NCBI RefSeq assembly: GCF_029255185.1
Contig: NZ_JAPUVO010000140.1
Span: 1-52,133, forward strand
From: Propionivibrio sp.
GTDB lineage: Bacteria > Pseudomonadota > Gammaproteobacteria > Burkholderiales > Rhodocyclaceae
Length of the DNA stretch: 52,133 bases
Reading direction: 5' to 3'
Under the pieces are notes generated by a model that saw only the letters and a list, made by a program, of their open reading frames with translations, was not told the DNA's origin and searched no databases. This document shows, one piece after another, positions 20,608 through 29,782 of the stretch. The first letter of the stretch is position 1, and every line of letters starts with the position of its first letter. The position numbers and the translations under genes are program-made.

Positions 20608-21519
20608 CTACCGAGCGTTTCGGGCTGGCTTTTCCTGCTCGCCGCCCAGGGCTGCGAGCAGATCATCAAGCAGGCGTGCGACTTCGCCGGACATCAGCGC
20701 GAAATCGATGTCGAAGCGTTCCTCTTCGTTTTCGGCCTGACCATCCGCTTCTTCCTTGAGAATATCGAGGAAGCTCAGGCGCTTGATTTGCAGATTCTCG
20801 TTGAGTAGGAAGGAGATGCGCTCGCCCCAGGTCATCGCCAGTCGCGTGACGACCTTGCCGGCAGCAATGTGCTGGCGAATTTCCTCACCTTCCAGGGTGT
20901 GCTTGACATAACGCACCGTCGCGTTCTCAGCCGAGCGCAGTTCGAGATCCTGATCCAGCGTAAAGCTGCCCGGCGCCTCGCCATCAGCGACCCAGCCGGT
21001 CATTGCCGCCGAGGGCGATTGCGTGACCTGAAGCAGCCTGGCTGGCAGGCTGTCGACCGATTTGTGCAGATGTTCGAGAAATTCCTCGGCCTTGGCCGGG
21101 GAGGCGGCGTCGATGACCAGCCAGCCGTTGAGCGGATCAATCCAGCCCCAGGTGGTACGGCGGCGAATGAAGGCGCGCGGCATCAGTTCGATGCTCATCG
21201 CTTCGCGCAGTTCGCGCATTTCCTTGCGGCCAACCCGGCGACCTTCGCGGTCCTCGATGTCTTTCGCACGCTCATCGGCGAACTGCTTGACCACCGAGGC
21301 GGGCAACAGTTTTTGTTCGACGCCGAGCGCCAGTAGCCATTGCCGGTTTACGGCATGGACCAGCGGCCCGCCAGGGCGTGGCGCGACCCAGCCGATGCTC
21401 TGCATGGCGCTTGCGCTGCAGGGCAGCAGGGTTTGCGCGGACAGCTTTTGTTCAAGCTGCTCAGGATTGGCTGCCCAGTTTTTGGGTAGGCGGTAGAGCT
21501 GGAGGTTTCTGAACCACAT
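20608..21519 (-). CDS. rdgC: Recombination-associated protein RdgC
   Basis: A 303-residue nucleoid-associated protein that forms a DNA-encircling ring dimer and limits RecA activity. The opening MWFRNLQLYRLP, then GWVAPRPGG, LLPASVVKQFADERAKDIE, GRKEMRELREAMSIELMPRAF, GWLVIDAASPAKAEEFLEHL and TWGERISFLLNENLQIKRLSFLDIL are typical. The length matches the family (about 300). Encoded alone, ahead of the GIY-YIG and prfB genes on the same strand. Confidence 0.96.
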   Translation of the reverse strand: MWFRNLQLYRLPKNWAANPEQLEQKLSAQTLLPCSASAMQSIGWVAPRPGGPLVHAVNRQWLLALGVEQKLLPASVVKQFADERAKDIEDREGRRVGRKEMRELREAMSIELMPRAFIRRRTTWGWIDPLNGWLVIDAASPAKAEEFLEHLHKSVDSLPARLLQVTQSPSAAMTGWVADGEAPGSFTLDQDLELRSAENATVRYVKHTLEGEEIRQHIAAGKVVTRLAMTWGERISFLLNENLQIKRLSFLDILKEEADGQAENEEERFDIDFALMSGEVARLLDDLLAALGGEQEKPARNAR

Positions 21520-21650
21520 GCGGAGGACTCAAAAAAAGAGGGGAATTATAGGGCTGAACGCAGCACTAAATCGATTGTTTTGAGTTTATTGGCCTGCTAC
21601 ATTTTTCGGGAGTATTGAACGAGTGCCGCTCAGTGGTCCATAATGTCGGC

Positions 21651-21980
21651 ATGAACGATCCAGAACCCATCGATCCGCGTCGTCGGATTCGCGAACTGAC
21701 TGCCATCCCTGAGCGGGATCGTACCGATGAACAGTGGGACGAGTTGAACGAGCTCGAAATCCGCACGGCACCCGGAAACAGAGAGTCGGCCCGGCAGGCT
21801 GAAAAGCGACCGGGTGGTTCATCGGCTCAGTTTCGTCGGCCCGATCATAACTTGGGGGCCAAGAGCAACAATGGCCCACGACCGGACGCACGGCCCCAGG
21901 AGAATCGCCCTGACGGTCGGCCGCCAAAGCGACAGCATCGACGCCCAAAGCGTCCCACTGAGACGCCCGGTAACACTTAA
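21651..21980 (+). CDS. Small hydrophilic protein of unknown function
   Basis: I do not recognise this 109-residue reading frame. The first 35 residues (DPRRRIRELTAIPERDRTDE, WDELNELEI) look like an ordered acidic/basic helical segment; the remainder is disordered, rich in Arg, Pro, Gly and Gln. The ATG at 21651 is chosen because the frame before it (to 21615) lacks a protein-like pattern; there is no clear ribosome site. It lies divergent from rdgC and convergent with the coiled-coil gene. A chance open frame cannot be excluded for the C-terminal half. Confidence 0.45.
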   Translation: MNDPEPIDPRRRIRELTAIPERDRTDEQWDELNELEIRTAPGNRESARQAEKRPGGSSAQFRRPDHNLGAKSNNGPRPDARPQENRPDGRPPKRQHRRPKRPTETPGNT

Positions 21981-22023
21981 AGGGCTCAGGCTATCCGTGT
22001 TCGAGCCGGTTACTGCGCCCGGC

Positions 22024-22308
22024 TTACAACTGAGATTTGAAGTAATTGAAGGAGTGGATAAACGCGTCGCGAATTTTTTCCATTTCGCTGGCCGCGGTTT
22101 CCCAGGCGTCTTCACCAGCAGCTTTCAATTCATCGAGTTTGGCGATTGCCAGTTTGGACTGCTGATGCAGCTTGTCCATTTCTTCCTTGTATTTTTCACG
22201 CGCACTCTCCTTCGCTTCCCGTGCTTTGGCTTCGAGTTTGCTCAAATTCAAGTTCAACTCGTCGAGTTGGAGTTTCATTTTGGTGATATACAGATCCCTT
22301 TGCGACAT
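22024..22308 (-). CDS. Small coiled-coil protein
   Basis: A 94-residue protein, almost entirely predicted helix with heptad-like spacing: ITKMKLQLDELNLNLSKLEAK, AREKYKEEMDKLHQQSKLAI and DAWETAASEMEKIRDAF. It ends in an aromatic, amphipathic SFNYFKSQL. AGGAGC lies 8 bases before the ATG, a good ribosome site. Function is unknown; such short coiled-coil proteins occur in Rhodocyclales and sulfur oxidisers as hypothetical genes. Located between the unknown hydrophilic gene and dnaQ. Confidence 0.7.
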   Translation of the reverse strand: MSQRDLYITKMKLQLDELNLNLSKLEAKAREAKESAREKYKEEMDKLHQQSKLAIAKLDELKAAGEDAWETAASEMEKIRDAFIHSFNYFKSQL

Positions 22309-22484
22309 GGTATTCGCTCCTGGTAATTGAAAAAACAGGGCCGCGCACTGCTCAGTACTGTGCGTGGATTGATGTCATGTTCCCTTGCGTGCTTGACCAG
22401 GATAGTCGCGAAAAAACGAAAATTCCGTGCGCTGGCGTACACAGAGAGCGTGTCGCCAGTGGCGTTGTGAATCGGGCCTGCGCA

Positions 22485-23204
22485 TCAAGAGCCGGTTTCG
22501 CCCGCAAGCCATAGGCAATTGCCTTTGCTTTCTTTCTGGATGGTGGTGAGCAGCGCCGCGTGTTCGGCGAGTTCGTCCGCGCTGGCGCGCAGGATGCACT
22601 GTGACCGGCGTGGTCGGCCAGCCTGCGCCAGTTCATCGCTTGTCTGTTGGTCTGTGGTGTCGTTGGCCAGGTCCATAATCAGGCTTTCCTGACCGCGGGT
22701 CATCGCCACATAGACTTCGGCCAGAATCTCGGCGTCGAGCAGGGCGCCGTGCAGGGTGCGGCGCGAGTTGTCGACTCCATAACGTTCGCACAAAGCGTTG
22801 AGATTGTTTTTCTTGCCCGGATGCAGATCCTTGGCCATGCGCAAGGTGTCGAGCACGCCATGGCATACGGCGTCAATCGGCGCCATGTCGAGCAGGGCGA
22901 GTTCGGCGTTGAGAAAGCCGATGTCAAAGGCGGCATTGTGAATGATCAGTTCGGCGCCACGCACGAAATCGAGAAATTCGGCGGCGATGTCGGCAAAGTG
23001 CGGCTTGTCTTGCAGGAAATCGAGGCTGATGCCATGGACGGCGAGCGCTCCGGCATCAATGTCCCGTTCCGGGTTCAGGTAGCGGTGAAAGTGCCGATTG
23101 GTCAGGCGCCGGTTGCGCATTTCGACGCCACCTATTTCGATGATGCGGTGCCCGAGCTTGTGTTCAAGGCCGGTTGTTTCGGTATCGAGGAAGATCTGGC
23201 GCAT
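22485..23204 (-). CDS. dnaQ: DNA polymerase III epsilon subunit (3'-5' exonuclease)
   Basis: The proofreading subunit of the replicative polymerase. The 239 residues contain exonuclease motifs I (FLDTETTGL), II (HNAAFDIGFLN) and III (HGALLDAEILAEVY), the DEDDh set. The C-terminal tail after residue 180 contacts the alpha subunit. It follows rnhA in the same direction with a 47-base gap, the rnhA-dnaQ pairing seen (divergently) in E. coli. Confidence 0.96.
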   Translation of the reverse strand: MRQIFLDTETTGLEHKLGHRIIEIGGVEMRNRRLTNRHFHRYLNPERDIDAGALAVHGISLDFLQDKPHFADIAAEFLDFVRGAELIIHNAAFDIGFLNAELALLDMAPIDAVCHGVLDTLRMAKDLHPGKKNNLNALCERYGVDNSRRTLHGALLDAEILAEVYVAMTRGQESLIMDLANDTTDQQTSDELAQAGRPRRSQCILRASADELAEHAALLTTIQKESKGNCLWLAGETGS

Positions 23205-23251
23205 GCTTGCTTTGTCCGGTCAAGGTTTGTTCAGGGTAAATCGCATGTTGC

Positions 23252-23704
23252 TCAGCCTGCGGCCAGCAACTCGTCGATGCCGCGATTGGCCAGTGCGTCG
23301 GCGCGTTCATTGCCGGGGTGTCCGGCGTGACCTTTGACCCATAGCCACTTGATTTCATGAGGCTTGGCGAGGCCGTCGAGCTGTTGCCAGAGATCGGCGT
23401 TCTTGACCGGCTTCTTGTCGGTGGTGCGCCAGCCGTTGCGTTTCCAGTTGTGAATCCACTCGCTGATCCCTTTTTGTACATACTGCGAATCCGTGTGCAC
23501 GCGAACGGTGGCCGGGTGTTTGAGTGCTTCGAGTGCGCGGATGACGGCGGTCAGTTCCATCCGGTTGTTGGTGGTGTCCGATTCGCCGCCCCACAGTTCC
23601 TTCTTGCTGTCGCCGCTTTGCATGAGGACGCCCCAACCGCCCGGGCCGGGGTTGCCACGGCAGCCGCCGTCAGCGTAAACAACAATGATTTTTTCATTGG
23701 CCAC
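23252..23704 (-). CDS. rnhA: Ribonuclease HI
   Basis: Degrades the RNA strand of RNA-DNA hybrids. The 150 residues have [19 protein letters not shown] (catalytic Asp), [16 protein letters not shown] (Glu), [16 protein letters not shown] (Asp) and [18 protein letters not shown] (His and Asp), with the basic handle region [18 protein letters not shown]. The start is a GTG at 23704, one base after the stop of the methyltransferase gene, with AAGGAAA about 11 bases upstream. Open frame further upstream overlaps that gene and is not protein-like. Confidence 0.96.
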   Translation of the reverse strand: MANEKIIVVYADGGCRGNPGPGGWGVLMQSGDSKKELWGGESDTTNNRMELTAVIRALEALKHPATVRVHTDSQYVQKGISEWIHNWKRNGWRTTDKKPVKNADLWQQLDGLAKPHEIKWLWVKGHAGHPGNERADALANRGIDELLAAG

Positions 23705-23705
23705 G

Positions 23706-24419
23706 TTATTCAATTTCCTTTTGGGTAACGGCGGTGAGCGCCTTGTGCGGTAATTTTTTCTGGTTCCAGGGTGGCAGGATGAGGCGCATGCCATGCACCC
23801 GCTTGACGGCGCGCAGGAGATACACACCACCGGCAAAGCTCCACCAGCGGTCACCGGCCGCTTCCATGAAATGCCAGCGTTTGAGCCAGTGCTCATGATG
23901 GCAAGGTGGTGCATAACAGCCAAAATTGCCCCGTTCGACTTCGAAGCTGAGCAGTTGCAGCCAGTCCTTTAGGCGCAGAACGGAAATGTAGTCGCCATTG
24001 GCCGGGAATTCATTCCGGCAGTTGGGCAGGCGCCGGCGTAAACCCCACAGCGAGAGCGGGTTGAAGCCGGTAATCACCAGTTGCCCTTCCGGAATCAGCA
24101 CCCGCTCAACTTCGCGCAGGATCTGGTGCGGATCGTCGTGGAATTCAAGGACATGTGGCATGACGACGAGATCGATGCTATTCGCTGCGAAAGGCAATTC
24201 GCGCAGGTCGCAGAGAACATCGACCTGCCCCGATTCGCCAGCGATCTGACGCAGCGGTATGCGGTTCTGGGCGAGCAAATCGTATTGCGGCAGTCCGAGT
24301 TGGAGCGCGTTATAGCCGAACAGATCGGCAACAACCGCGTCCACCTTGGCCTGCTCCCACGCCATCACGTAGCGACCTTGCGGCGAGTGCAACCAGTTGT
24401 CGATTCCGAGAATTGACAT
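23706..24419 (-). CDS. SAM-dependent methyltransferase (YafS-like)
   Basis: A 237-residue class I methyltransferase. The opening [22 protein letters not shown] is characteristic of the group encoded between gloB and rnhA (E. coli yafS position). [36 protein letters not shown] covers the SAM-binding acidic residue and motifs [19 protein letters not shown] follows. The substrate is unknown. The ATG at 24419 has GGAAA 3-8 bases before it; the frame continues upstream to 24944 only antisense to gloB. It heads the unit methyltransferase-rnhA-dnaQ, divergent from gloB with 27 bases between the starts. Confidence 0.88.
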   Translation of the reverse strand: MSILGIDNWLHSPQGRYVMAWEQAKVDAVVADLFGYNALQLGLPQYDLLAQNRIPLRQIAGESGQVDVLCDLRELPFAANSIDLVVMPHVLEFHDDPHQILREVERVLIPEGQLVITGFNPLSLWGLRRRLPNCRNEFPANGDYISVLRLKDWLQLLSFEVERGNFGCYAPPCHHEHWLKRWHFMEAAGDRWWSFAGGVYLLRAVKRVHGMRLILPPWNQKKLPHKALTAVTQKEIE

Positions 24420-24446
24420 TTTCCGCAGTTCTTCCACAATCAGGGC

Positions 24447-25208
24447 ATGTTTGACGTCATCAGGATTCCAGCCTTCAAGGATAACTACATCTGGCTGTTG
24501 CGCAAGGGCGCCGCAGCGGTTGTCGTCGATCCCGGCGATGCACGCCCGGTACTCGAGGTGCTTGAGCGAGAAGGGCTGACGCTGGTTTCCATCCTTGTAA
24601 CCCATCATCATGCCGATCATCAGGGCGGGGTGGCAGATCTGCTGGCGCATTTTCCGGCCGAGGTGTTCGGTCCGGCGACTGAGTCTATCACAGCCCTTAC
24701 TCAGCCTTTGCGCGGTGGAGAAACGATCTGCCTGAGCTCGCTGGGTGCCGACTTTCAAGTGATTGCGGTTCCTGGGCATACCCTTGGTCACCTTGCCTAT
24801 TATGGTTGTGGCTGTCTGTTTTGCGGTGACACGCTGTTCGGCGGCGGTTGTGGGCGGCTGTTTGAGGGGACGCCGGCGCAGATGCTCGATTCCTTGACGC
24901 GATTGGCGGCACTGCCCGAGCAAACCGCTGTGTATTGCGCACACGAATATACCGAAGCCAATCTGCGTTTTGCGCTGGCGGTCGACTCCGGCAACCGCTC
25001 ATTGCGGGAGCGGGTAGACGAGGTGGTGGTGGCGCGCGCCAAGGGTTGGGCGACCGTACCGTTTACGCTTGCCTTGGAGAAGGCGACGAATCCATTTTTG
25101 CGTTGCCGCGAAGCGGCGCTTGTCGCTACGGCACAGGCCAGGGTGGCGCAGGCACACGATGCGCTTGAGGTGTTTACCGTCCTGCGCGAGTGGAAAAACG
25201 TCTTTTGA
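24447..25208 (+). CDS. gloB: Hydroxyacylglutathione hydrolase (glyoxalase II)
   Basis: Hydrolyses S-lactoylglutathione to lactate and glutathione in methylglyoxal detoxification. The 253 residues include the metallo-beta-lactamase motif THHHADHQGG, VPGHTLGHLAYYG, LFCGDTLFGGGCGRLFEG and CAHEYTEANLRFA, all metal and substrate ligands of GloB. The C-terminal helical substrate domain ends in LREWKNVF. Divergent from the YafS-like gene. Confidence 0.96.
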   Translation: MFDVIRIPAFKDNYIWLLRKGAAAVVVDPGDARPVLEVLEREGLTLVSILVTHHHADHQGGVADLLAHFPAEVFGPATESITALTQPLRGGETICLSSLGADFQVIAVPGHTLGHLAYYGCGCLFCGDTLFGGGCGRLFEGTPAQMLDSLTRLAALPEQTAVYCAHEYTEANLRFALAVDSGNRSLRERVDEVVVARAKGWATVPFTLALEKATNPFLRCREAALVATAQARVAQAHDALEVFTVLREWKNVF

Positions 25209-25298
25209 AGAAGGGGTTCCAAGCCCAAACCCGAGAAATTTCTCGCTCTACTGCACGTGAAGAAATCCTTGTCAGTTTCTTAATTACAGCTGGATATC

Positions 25299-28200
25299 AT
25301 GCTTAATAAAGCGAAACTTCAGGCGGTTCTGAATTCCCAAAAAACGAAAAAATATGCGCTTCGGGTTCTACTTGCCTTTGTCATTGTCGGAGTTCTTGGG
25401 TTTTTTGTACTGCCGCCGCTGGTCAAATCGACGCTGCTTGAGCAACTGGGCAAAATCCTGCACCGTCCCGTTGCCGTCAAGAGCGTCAGCATCAACCCGT
25501 ACGCCCTGTCCATTACCCTTGAGGGCGTTGCCATTGCTGAGCGTGAAGGCGGGGAGACCTTTGCCAGTTTTGACCGCCTGTATCTGAATTTTGAATCGGC
25601 GTCCATTTTTCGGGGTGGGCCGGTCATTGGCGAAGTACGCTTGCTCAACCCCAGGCTCAGGGTCGTTCGCCTGTCAGACAAGCGTTACAACTTCTCAGAC
25701 CTGTTTGACGAATTCATGGCCAAACCCAGGAACGACGATCCAACACCGCCGTTCTCGCTCAACAACATTCAACTCACCGGCGGGGTGATCGAATTCGACG
25801 ACCGCCCGCTTGACGAAAAGCATGTTGTCAGCGACATCAACCTGTCCTTACCCTTCATTTCAAGCATGGCCTATGCCATTGAAAGCTTTGTCGAGCCCGT
25901 ATTTTCGGCGCGTATCGACCAAGCGCCGGTGCTCATCAAAGGCAAGAGCAAGCCATTCGCCCGCTCGTTGGAGAGTGAGGTCGCGATTGATCTTGATGAT
26001 CTGGAGTTGGCAAAGTACCTCGATTATGTTCCGTACAAATTGCCAATCAAGGTGCTATCCGGCACTCTGGAGAGCACACTGAAGCTCGCTTTCCATCAGG
26101 AAAAAGACAAGCCTTCGACACTGATTGTGTCGGGTACGGCGGCCATCAAGCAACTCAATGTCAATGATGCCTCCGGCGCACCGCTGCTTGCGTTCAAGCA
26201 ACTTGATCTGGCTATCGCTGCGGCCGATCTCTTGGGCCGCAAGTTCGTCATCGATCGTATTGCCGTGGATTCGCCGCAGATCAGTGCCCGCGTCAGCCGG
26301 CAAGGGACGATCAACTGGGTCGATCTTTTGCGCAATGAGCGGGCGGCTGGCAAGCCAAATCCGCCTGCCGCCAAAAAGCCGGAGCCTTCAGCACCGCTTG
26401 AGTGGTCACTCGGCGAGGTGAAGGTGGTCGGCGGTGTGCTGCGCTGGCTTGACGAGTCGCATGGCAGGCCGTTCAAGGCCAGCATTGAAGCCATCGAAGT
26501 CAATCTGAAGAAGCTTAACAGCCAAGGCGTAACACCCGCCGAGTTTGATCTTGCCTGGCGAGTAATTGCCGACGAGTGGCTGAAAATCGATACCGTCTCG
26601 GTCAAGGGCGGGCAACTTGATCTGAGCAAACACGAAGTGCGGCTAGGCAACGTTTTGGCACGAGGCGTGCGCAGCCTCGTCCGGCGCACGCCCGATGGCA
26701 AGCTGGACTGGCTTGAGCCGCCTGCGCTGCGCGTTGTCGAGGCGACGCAGAAGGATACCTCGGCGCCCTGGAAGATCACGCTGGCCAAATATACCGGCGA
26801 TGATATCGGCATTCGTTTTGAAGACCGGTCGGTTTCTCCGGTGGCGACACAAACCATCGATGCCTTTGGCATTGAAATGGAAAATCTGTCGACCGAGCCC
26901 GGGCAGACGGCCAAAGTGACGGCGCGCCTCAAACTCAATCGCAAGGGTGAAATTTCACTCGATGGCACAGTGAGCCCCTTTCCGCTGTCTGCCAACCTGA
27001 ATCTCGATATCAAGACACTTGAGTTGCTGCCGCTACAGCCCTATTTTGCCGAGAAACTTAATATCGCCGTGACCCGCGGACAGTTGACAGTCAATGGCAA
27101 TGTGCAACTGCGTCAGGATGGTGCCGGCAAAAAAGCCGAGGCTCCGGCACTGGCAGGCAGTTTTTCCGGGCAGGCGACAGTGGGCGATTTCTATGCGGTA
27201 GATAAGCTCAACTCGGCGGATTTTCTGCGCTGGAAATCGTTCTACTTAGGCAAAATGGATGTGCATCTGAATCCGGATTCGGTTTCCATCGGCGAAGTGG
27301 CGTTGTCCGATTTTTTTGCGCGGGTCATTATCAGCCCTGAAGGCAAGCTCAACCTGTTGCAGATTGTTCGCAAGAATGATGAGGGTGCAGTTGCCGTCGT
27401 TCCGTCGGCGGTAGATCAGGGCGTAACACGCGCGGTGGTGAGCACTGCGGGCGATGGCAAGGCCGTTGTTGACGTGAATCCAGTGGCTAAGCCGGTAATG
27501 CCGATCAAGATCGGCAAGATCACCCTGCAAGGCGGCCATGTCAGATTCAGCGATAACTTCGTCAAACCGAATTACTCGGCGAATCTGAAGCAGATTGGCG
27601 GTCGCATTACCGGACTGTCGTCGGAGCCGAGCAGCATTGCCAATCTTGAGTTGCGCGGCAGTTACGATGACGTGGCGCCGCTTACCGTGAGCGCACAGAT
27701 CAATCCTCTATCGGCCAAACCCTATCTTGATTTACAGGCGGAGATCAAAGGCATCGAATTGACATCGCTCTCTTCGTACTCCGGCAAGTACACTGGTTAT
27801 GCGATCGAGAAGGGAAAGCTTTCCCTGTTCGTCAAATACAAGATTGAGAATGATCAGTTGACGGCCGAGAACCGGATCTTTCTCGATCAACTGACGTTCG
27901 GTGACCCCATTGCAAGCCCGAGTGCGACCAAGCTGCCGGTGACGCTTGCCGTTTCATTGCTGAAGAACAGGAAAGGTGAGATCGACCTCAACCTGCCCAT
28001 TTCCGGCTCGCTCAATGATCCACAGTTCAGCATTGGCGGCCTGATCATCAAGGTCATCGTCAATCTCTTCGTCAAGGCCGTGACCTCGCCCTTTGCCCTG
28101 CTCGGCTCGATGTTTGGCAGTGCTGAGGAAATGTCGACGGTCGAGTTCGACTATGGGCGGGCGGCGATTACCCCGGCCGCAGAGAAACGCATCGAGAGCC

Positions 28201-28712
28201 TGGCCAAGGCACTGACCGACCGGCCGGCGCTCAGGCTTGAGATCGAGGGGCGCGTCGATCTCGAGCGTGATCGCGAGGGCCTGAAGCAGGCGCGCATCGA
28301 ACGCAAAGTGCGGGCCTTGAAGCGCGAGGATCTGACGAAAAATTCTATCGAAAGCGGTTCGGCGGAAACGGTCGAGGTGAGCGCCCAGGAGTATCCGGCA
28401 TTGCTTGAACGCGTCTATCGTGCCGAAAAATTCCCCAAGCCGCGCAATATGGTCGGCATGGTCAAAGGGCTGCCGGTTGAGGAAATGGAGAAACTGATAT
28501 TGGCCAACTCAACGGTGGATGACGACGATTTGCGCGTGCTGGGTGAGCGTCGGGCGAAAGCGGTGCGCGACTGGCTGGTGGCCCACGAGGTGTCTGCTGA
28601 CCGCGTTTTTCTGCTACCCAGCAAACCCGTCGAAACGGGCGCCAAGTCGGACTCGGACGAAAAGGCCAAGAGTAGTCGTGTCGATTTCACGCTCAAAGTA
28701 TTTTCCAATTGA
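25299..28712 (+). CDS. Large DUF748 / AsmA-like envelope protein
   Basis: A 1137-residue protein with an N-terminal membrane anchor (about 20-42, ALRVLLAFVIVGVLGFFVLPPLV) and a long periplasmic region. SVSINPYALSITLEGVAI, FASFDRLYLNFESASIFR and VRLLNPRLRVVRLSDKRYNF match the DUF748 repeat found in AsmA-like proteins, which are thought to bridge the periplasm and carry lipids. NGNVQLRQDG, GKITLQGGHVRFSDNF and FLDQLTFGDP show the same module recurring. The C-terminal part (FDYGRAAITPAAEKRIESLAKAL) resembles an OmpA-type peptidoglycan domain. TTAATTACAGCTGG precedes the ATG. Specific cargo is unknown. Confidence 0.85.
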   Translation: MLNKAKLQAVLNSQKTKKYALRVLLAFVIVGVLGFFVLPPLVKSTLLEQLGKILHRPVAVKSVSINPYALSITLEGVAIAEREGGETFASFDRLYLNFESASIFRGGPVIGEVRLLNPRLRVVRLSDKRYNFSDLFDEFMAKPRNDDPTPPFSLNNIQLTGGVIEFDDRPLDEKHVVSDINLSLPFISSMAYAIESFVEPVFSARIDQAPVLIKGKSKPFARSLESEVAIDLDDLELAKYLDYVPYKLPIKVLSGTLESTLKLAFHQEKDKPSTLIVSGTAAIKQLNVNDASGAPLLAFKQLDLAIAAADLLGRKFVIDRIAVDSPQISARVSRQGTINWVDLLRNERAAGKPNPPAAKKPEPSAPLEWSLGEVKVVGGVLRWLDESHGRPFKASIEAIEVNLKKLNSQGVTPAEFDLAWRVIADEWLKIDTVSVKGGQLDLSKHEVRLGNVLARGVRSLVRRTPDGKLDWLEPPALRVVEATQKDTSAPWKITLAKYTGDDIGIRFEDRSVSPVATQTIDAFGIEMENLSTEPGQTAKVTARLKLNRKGEISLDGTVSPFPLSANLNLDIKTLELLPLQPYFAEKLNIAVTRGQLTVNGNVQLRQDGAGKKAEAPALAGSFSGQATVGDFYAVDKLNSADFLRWKSFYLGKMDVHLNPDSVSIGEVALSDFFARVIISPEGKLNLLQIVRKNDEGAVAVVPSAVDQGVTRAVVSTAGDGKAVVDVNPVAKPVMPIKIGKITLQGGHVRFSDNFVKPNYSANLKQIGGRITGLSSEPSSIANLELRGSYDDVAPLTVSAQINPLSAKPYLDLQAEIKGIELTSLSSYSGKYTGYAIEKGKLSLFVKYKIENDQLTAENRIFLDQLTFGDPIASPSATKLPVTLAVSLLKNRKGEIDLNLPISGSLNDPQFSIGGLIIKVIVNLFVKAVTSPFALLGSMFGSAEEMSTVEFDYGRAAITPAAEKRIESLAKALTDRPALRLEIEGRVDLERDREGLKQARIERKVRALKREDLTKNSIESGSAETVEVSAQEYPALLERVYRAEKFPKPRNMVGMVKGLPVEEMEKLILANSTVDDDDLRVLGERRAKAVRDWLVAHEVSADRVFLLPSKPVETGAKSDSDEKAKSSRVDFTLKVFSN

Positions 28713-28817
28713 GGTATGAGCCTGAAGGATCTGCGAAGCGAGTGATTCTGTGATGTAGATTGAAGGGTTGAAAAGGTCTGTTCGCTTCATATGCAATCAT
28801 CAAATAGGGAGAGCTAT

Positions 28818-29165
28818 ATGATCTATAAGGGTAGCTGCCACTGCGGCAAAGTGGCGTTCGAGGTTGAAGGTGAGATCAACGAGGCATTGGCATGCAATTG
28901 CTCTATTTGCTCACGCAAAGGTTCGCTTTTGTGGTTTATGCCTCGCGACAAGCTTCACTTGCTTACTCCTGAAGATTCAGCCAGCACATACACATTCAAC
29001 AAGCACCTTATCAAGCACCGCTTCTGCCCCATTTGTGGCATTCATCCGTATGGTGAAGGGATTGATCCGAAGGGAAATCAAATGGCTGCCATCAATATTC
29101 GCTGCCTTGAAGATATTGATATAGCATCTATCCCGGTGCAGAACTTCGATGGTCGTTCAATGTGA
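28818..29165 (+). CDS. GFA-family protein (glutathione-dependent formaldehyde-activating enzyme-like), probable gene cassette
   Basis: A 115-residue protein with the CENP-V/GFA zinc fold: YKGSCHCGKVAFEV (C-x-C), ACNCSICSRKG (Cys-x-Cys-x2-Cys) and HRFCPICGIHPYGEG (CxxC). Family members bind zinc, and some are linked to glutathione-formaldehyde adducts, but most have no proven activity. The ATG at 28818 is chosen for GGGAGA 6 bases upstream; an ATG at 28791 lacks this. An attC-like site starts 9 bases after the stop, as in integron gene cassettes, where GFA genes are often found. The 105 bases between it and the DUF748 gene show no attC or attI site. Confidence 0.88.
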   Translation: MIYKGSCHCGKVAFEVEGEINEALACNCSICSRKGSLLWFMPRDKLHLLTPEDSASTYTFNKHLIKHRFCPICGIHPYGEGIDPKGNQMAAINIRCLEDIDIASIPVQNFDGRSM

Positions 29166-29174
29166 GACGGTTTC

Positions 29175-29243
29175 GTTCAACCCATCCATCGAGCGGGACG
29201 CCGCGCAAAAGCAGCGCGGCGTCCTTCATGTCAAACGTTAGGC
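29175..29243 (+). repeat. Integron attC-like recombination site 1
   Basis: A 69-bp site running from the inverse core GTTCAAC (fits RYYYAAC) at 29175-29181 to the core GTTAGGC (fits GTTRRRY) at 29237-29243. Between them is a perfect 11-bp inner stem (GGACGCCGCGC / GCGCGGCGTCC) with an AAAAGCA loop, and weaker CATCGAG / CTTCATG arms placed like L-boxes. Size and layout match attC sites. Confidence 0.75.
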
Positions 29244-29271
29244 CTTTGGTTAATCAGCGATCTCATAAATC

Positions 29272-29730
29272 ATGAAGCGCCTTCGCAACATTTGCCGCAT
29301 AGACAATGCCTCCCTTAATAGGCATGGCTGGCATGTACAGATTCAACGGGGAGGCAACAGCATCAAAAAAATGTTCTCGGATAGCGTTTTTGGCGGGAAG
29401 CAAAAGGCTTTTGCGGCTGCCATTGAATTTCGAGAGTCTCTTATCACTTCGCTTTCTTCGGCGGAGTACAACCTGTGGCATCGGACAATAGTTCGGCGCA
29501 ACAACACATCGGGCATTCCGGGCGTTGGTCTTTACAAAGGAACGAATGACTCGGAAAAATGGGTAGCCTTCTGGACTGATGAAAATGGAATTAAAAAATC
29601 ACGAACATACTCGGTTAGCATCCACGGAAAGCGCAAAGCGAAACAACTTGCCATTGCCGAGAGACAGCGCCAGCTAGAACGGATAGTTGAAATCAAAAAA
29701 ACTCAAGTTGGCTGGCCTAACGACAGTTAA
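29272..29730 (+). CDS. AP2-like DNA-binding protein, probable gene cassette
   Basis: A 152-residue basic protein. The N-terminal part (ICRIDNASLNRHGWHVQIQRGG ... FSDSVFGGKQKAFAAAIEFRE) resembles the first unit, and NNTSGIPGVGLYK ... WVAFWTDENGIKKSRTYSVSIHGKRKAKQLAI the second unit, of bacterial AP2/ERF-like DNA-binding domain proteins. These domains also occur in homing endonucleases. The stop lies inside the following attC-like site, and another attC-like site lies just upstream, so the gene sits in a 535-bp cassette-like unit (29238-29772). The ATG has no clear ribosome site. Target and function unknown. Confidence 0.75.
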   Translation: MKRLRNICRIDNASLNRHGWHVQIQRGGNSIKKMFSDSVFGGKQKAFAAAIEFRESLITSLSSAEYNLWHRTIVRRNNTSGIPGVGLYKGTNDSEKWVAFWTDENGIKKSRTYSVSIHGKRKAKQLAIAERQRQLERIVEIKKTQVGWPNDS

Positions 29731-29779
29731 CCGGACCTGCGCGAAAAGCCGTGCAGGCCGGTTACTTCTACGTTGGGGC
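29715..29779 (+). repeat. Integron attC-like recombination site 2
   Basis: Inverse core GCCTAAC (29715-29721, fits RYYYAAC), then TTAACCGGACCTGC pairing with GCAGGCCGGTTA except for one extrahelical A, the kind of unpaired base that orients integrase binding. The core at 29772 reads GTTGGGGC, which departs from GTTRRRY at the last position. The AP2-like gene stop lies within the site. Confidence 0.65.
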
Positions 29780-29782
29780 TCG

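Noticed and set aside
28713-28817. A third attC or attI site upstream of the GFA gene
   Set aside because: GTTGAAA near 28768 departs from GTTRRRY at the last base and no partner arm or hairpin is visible.
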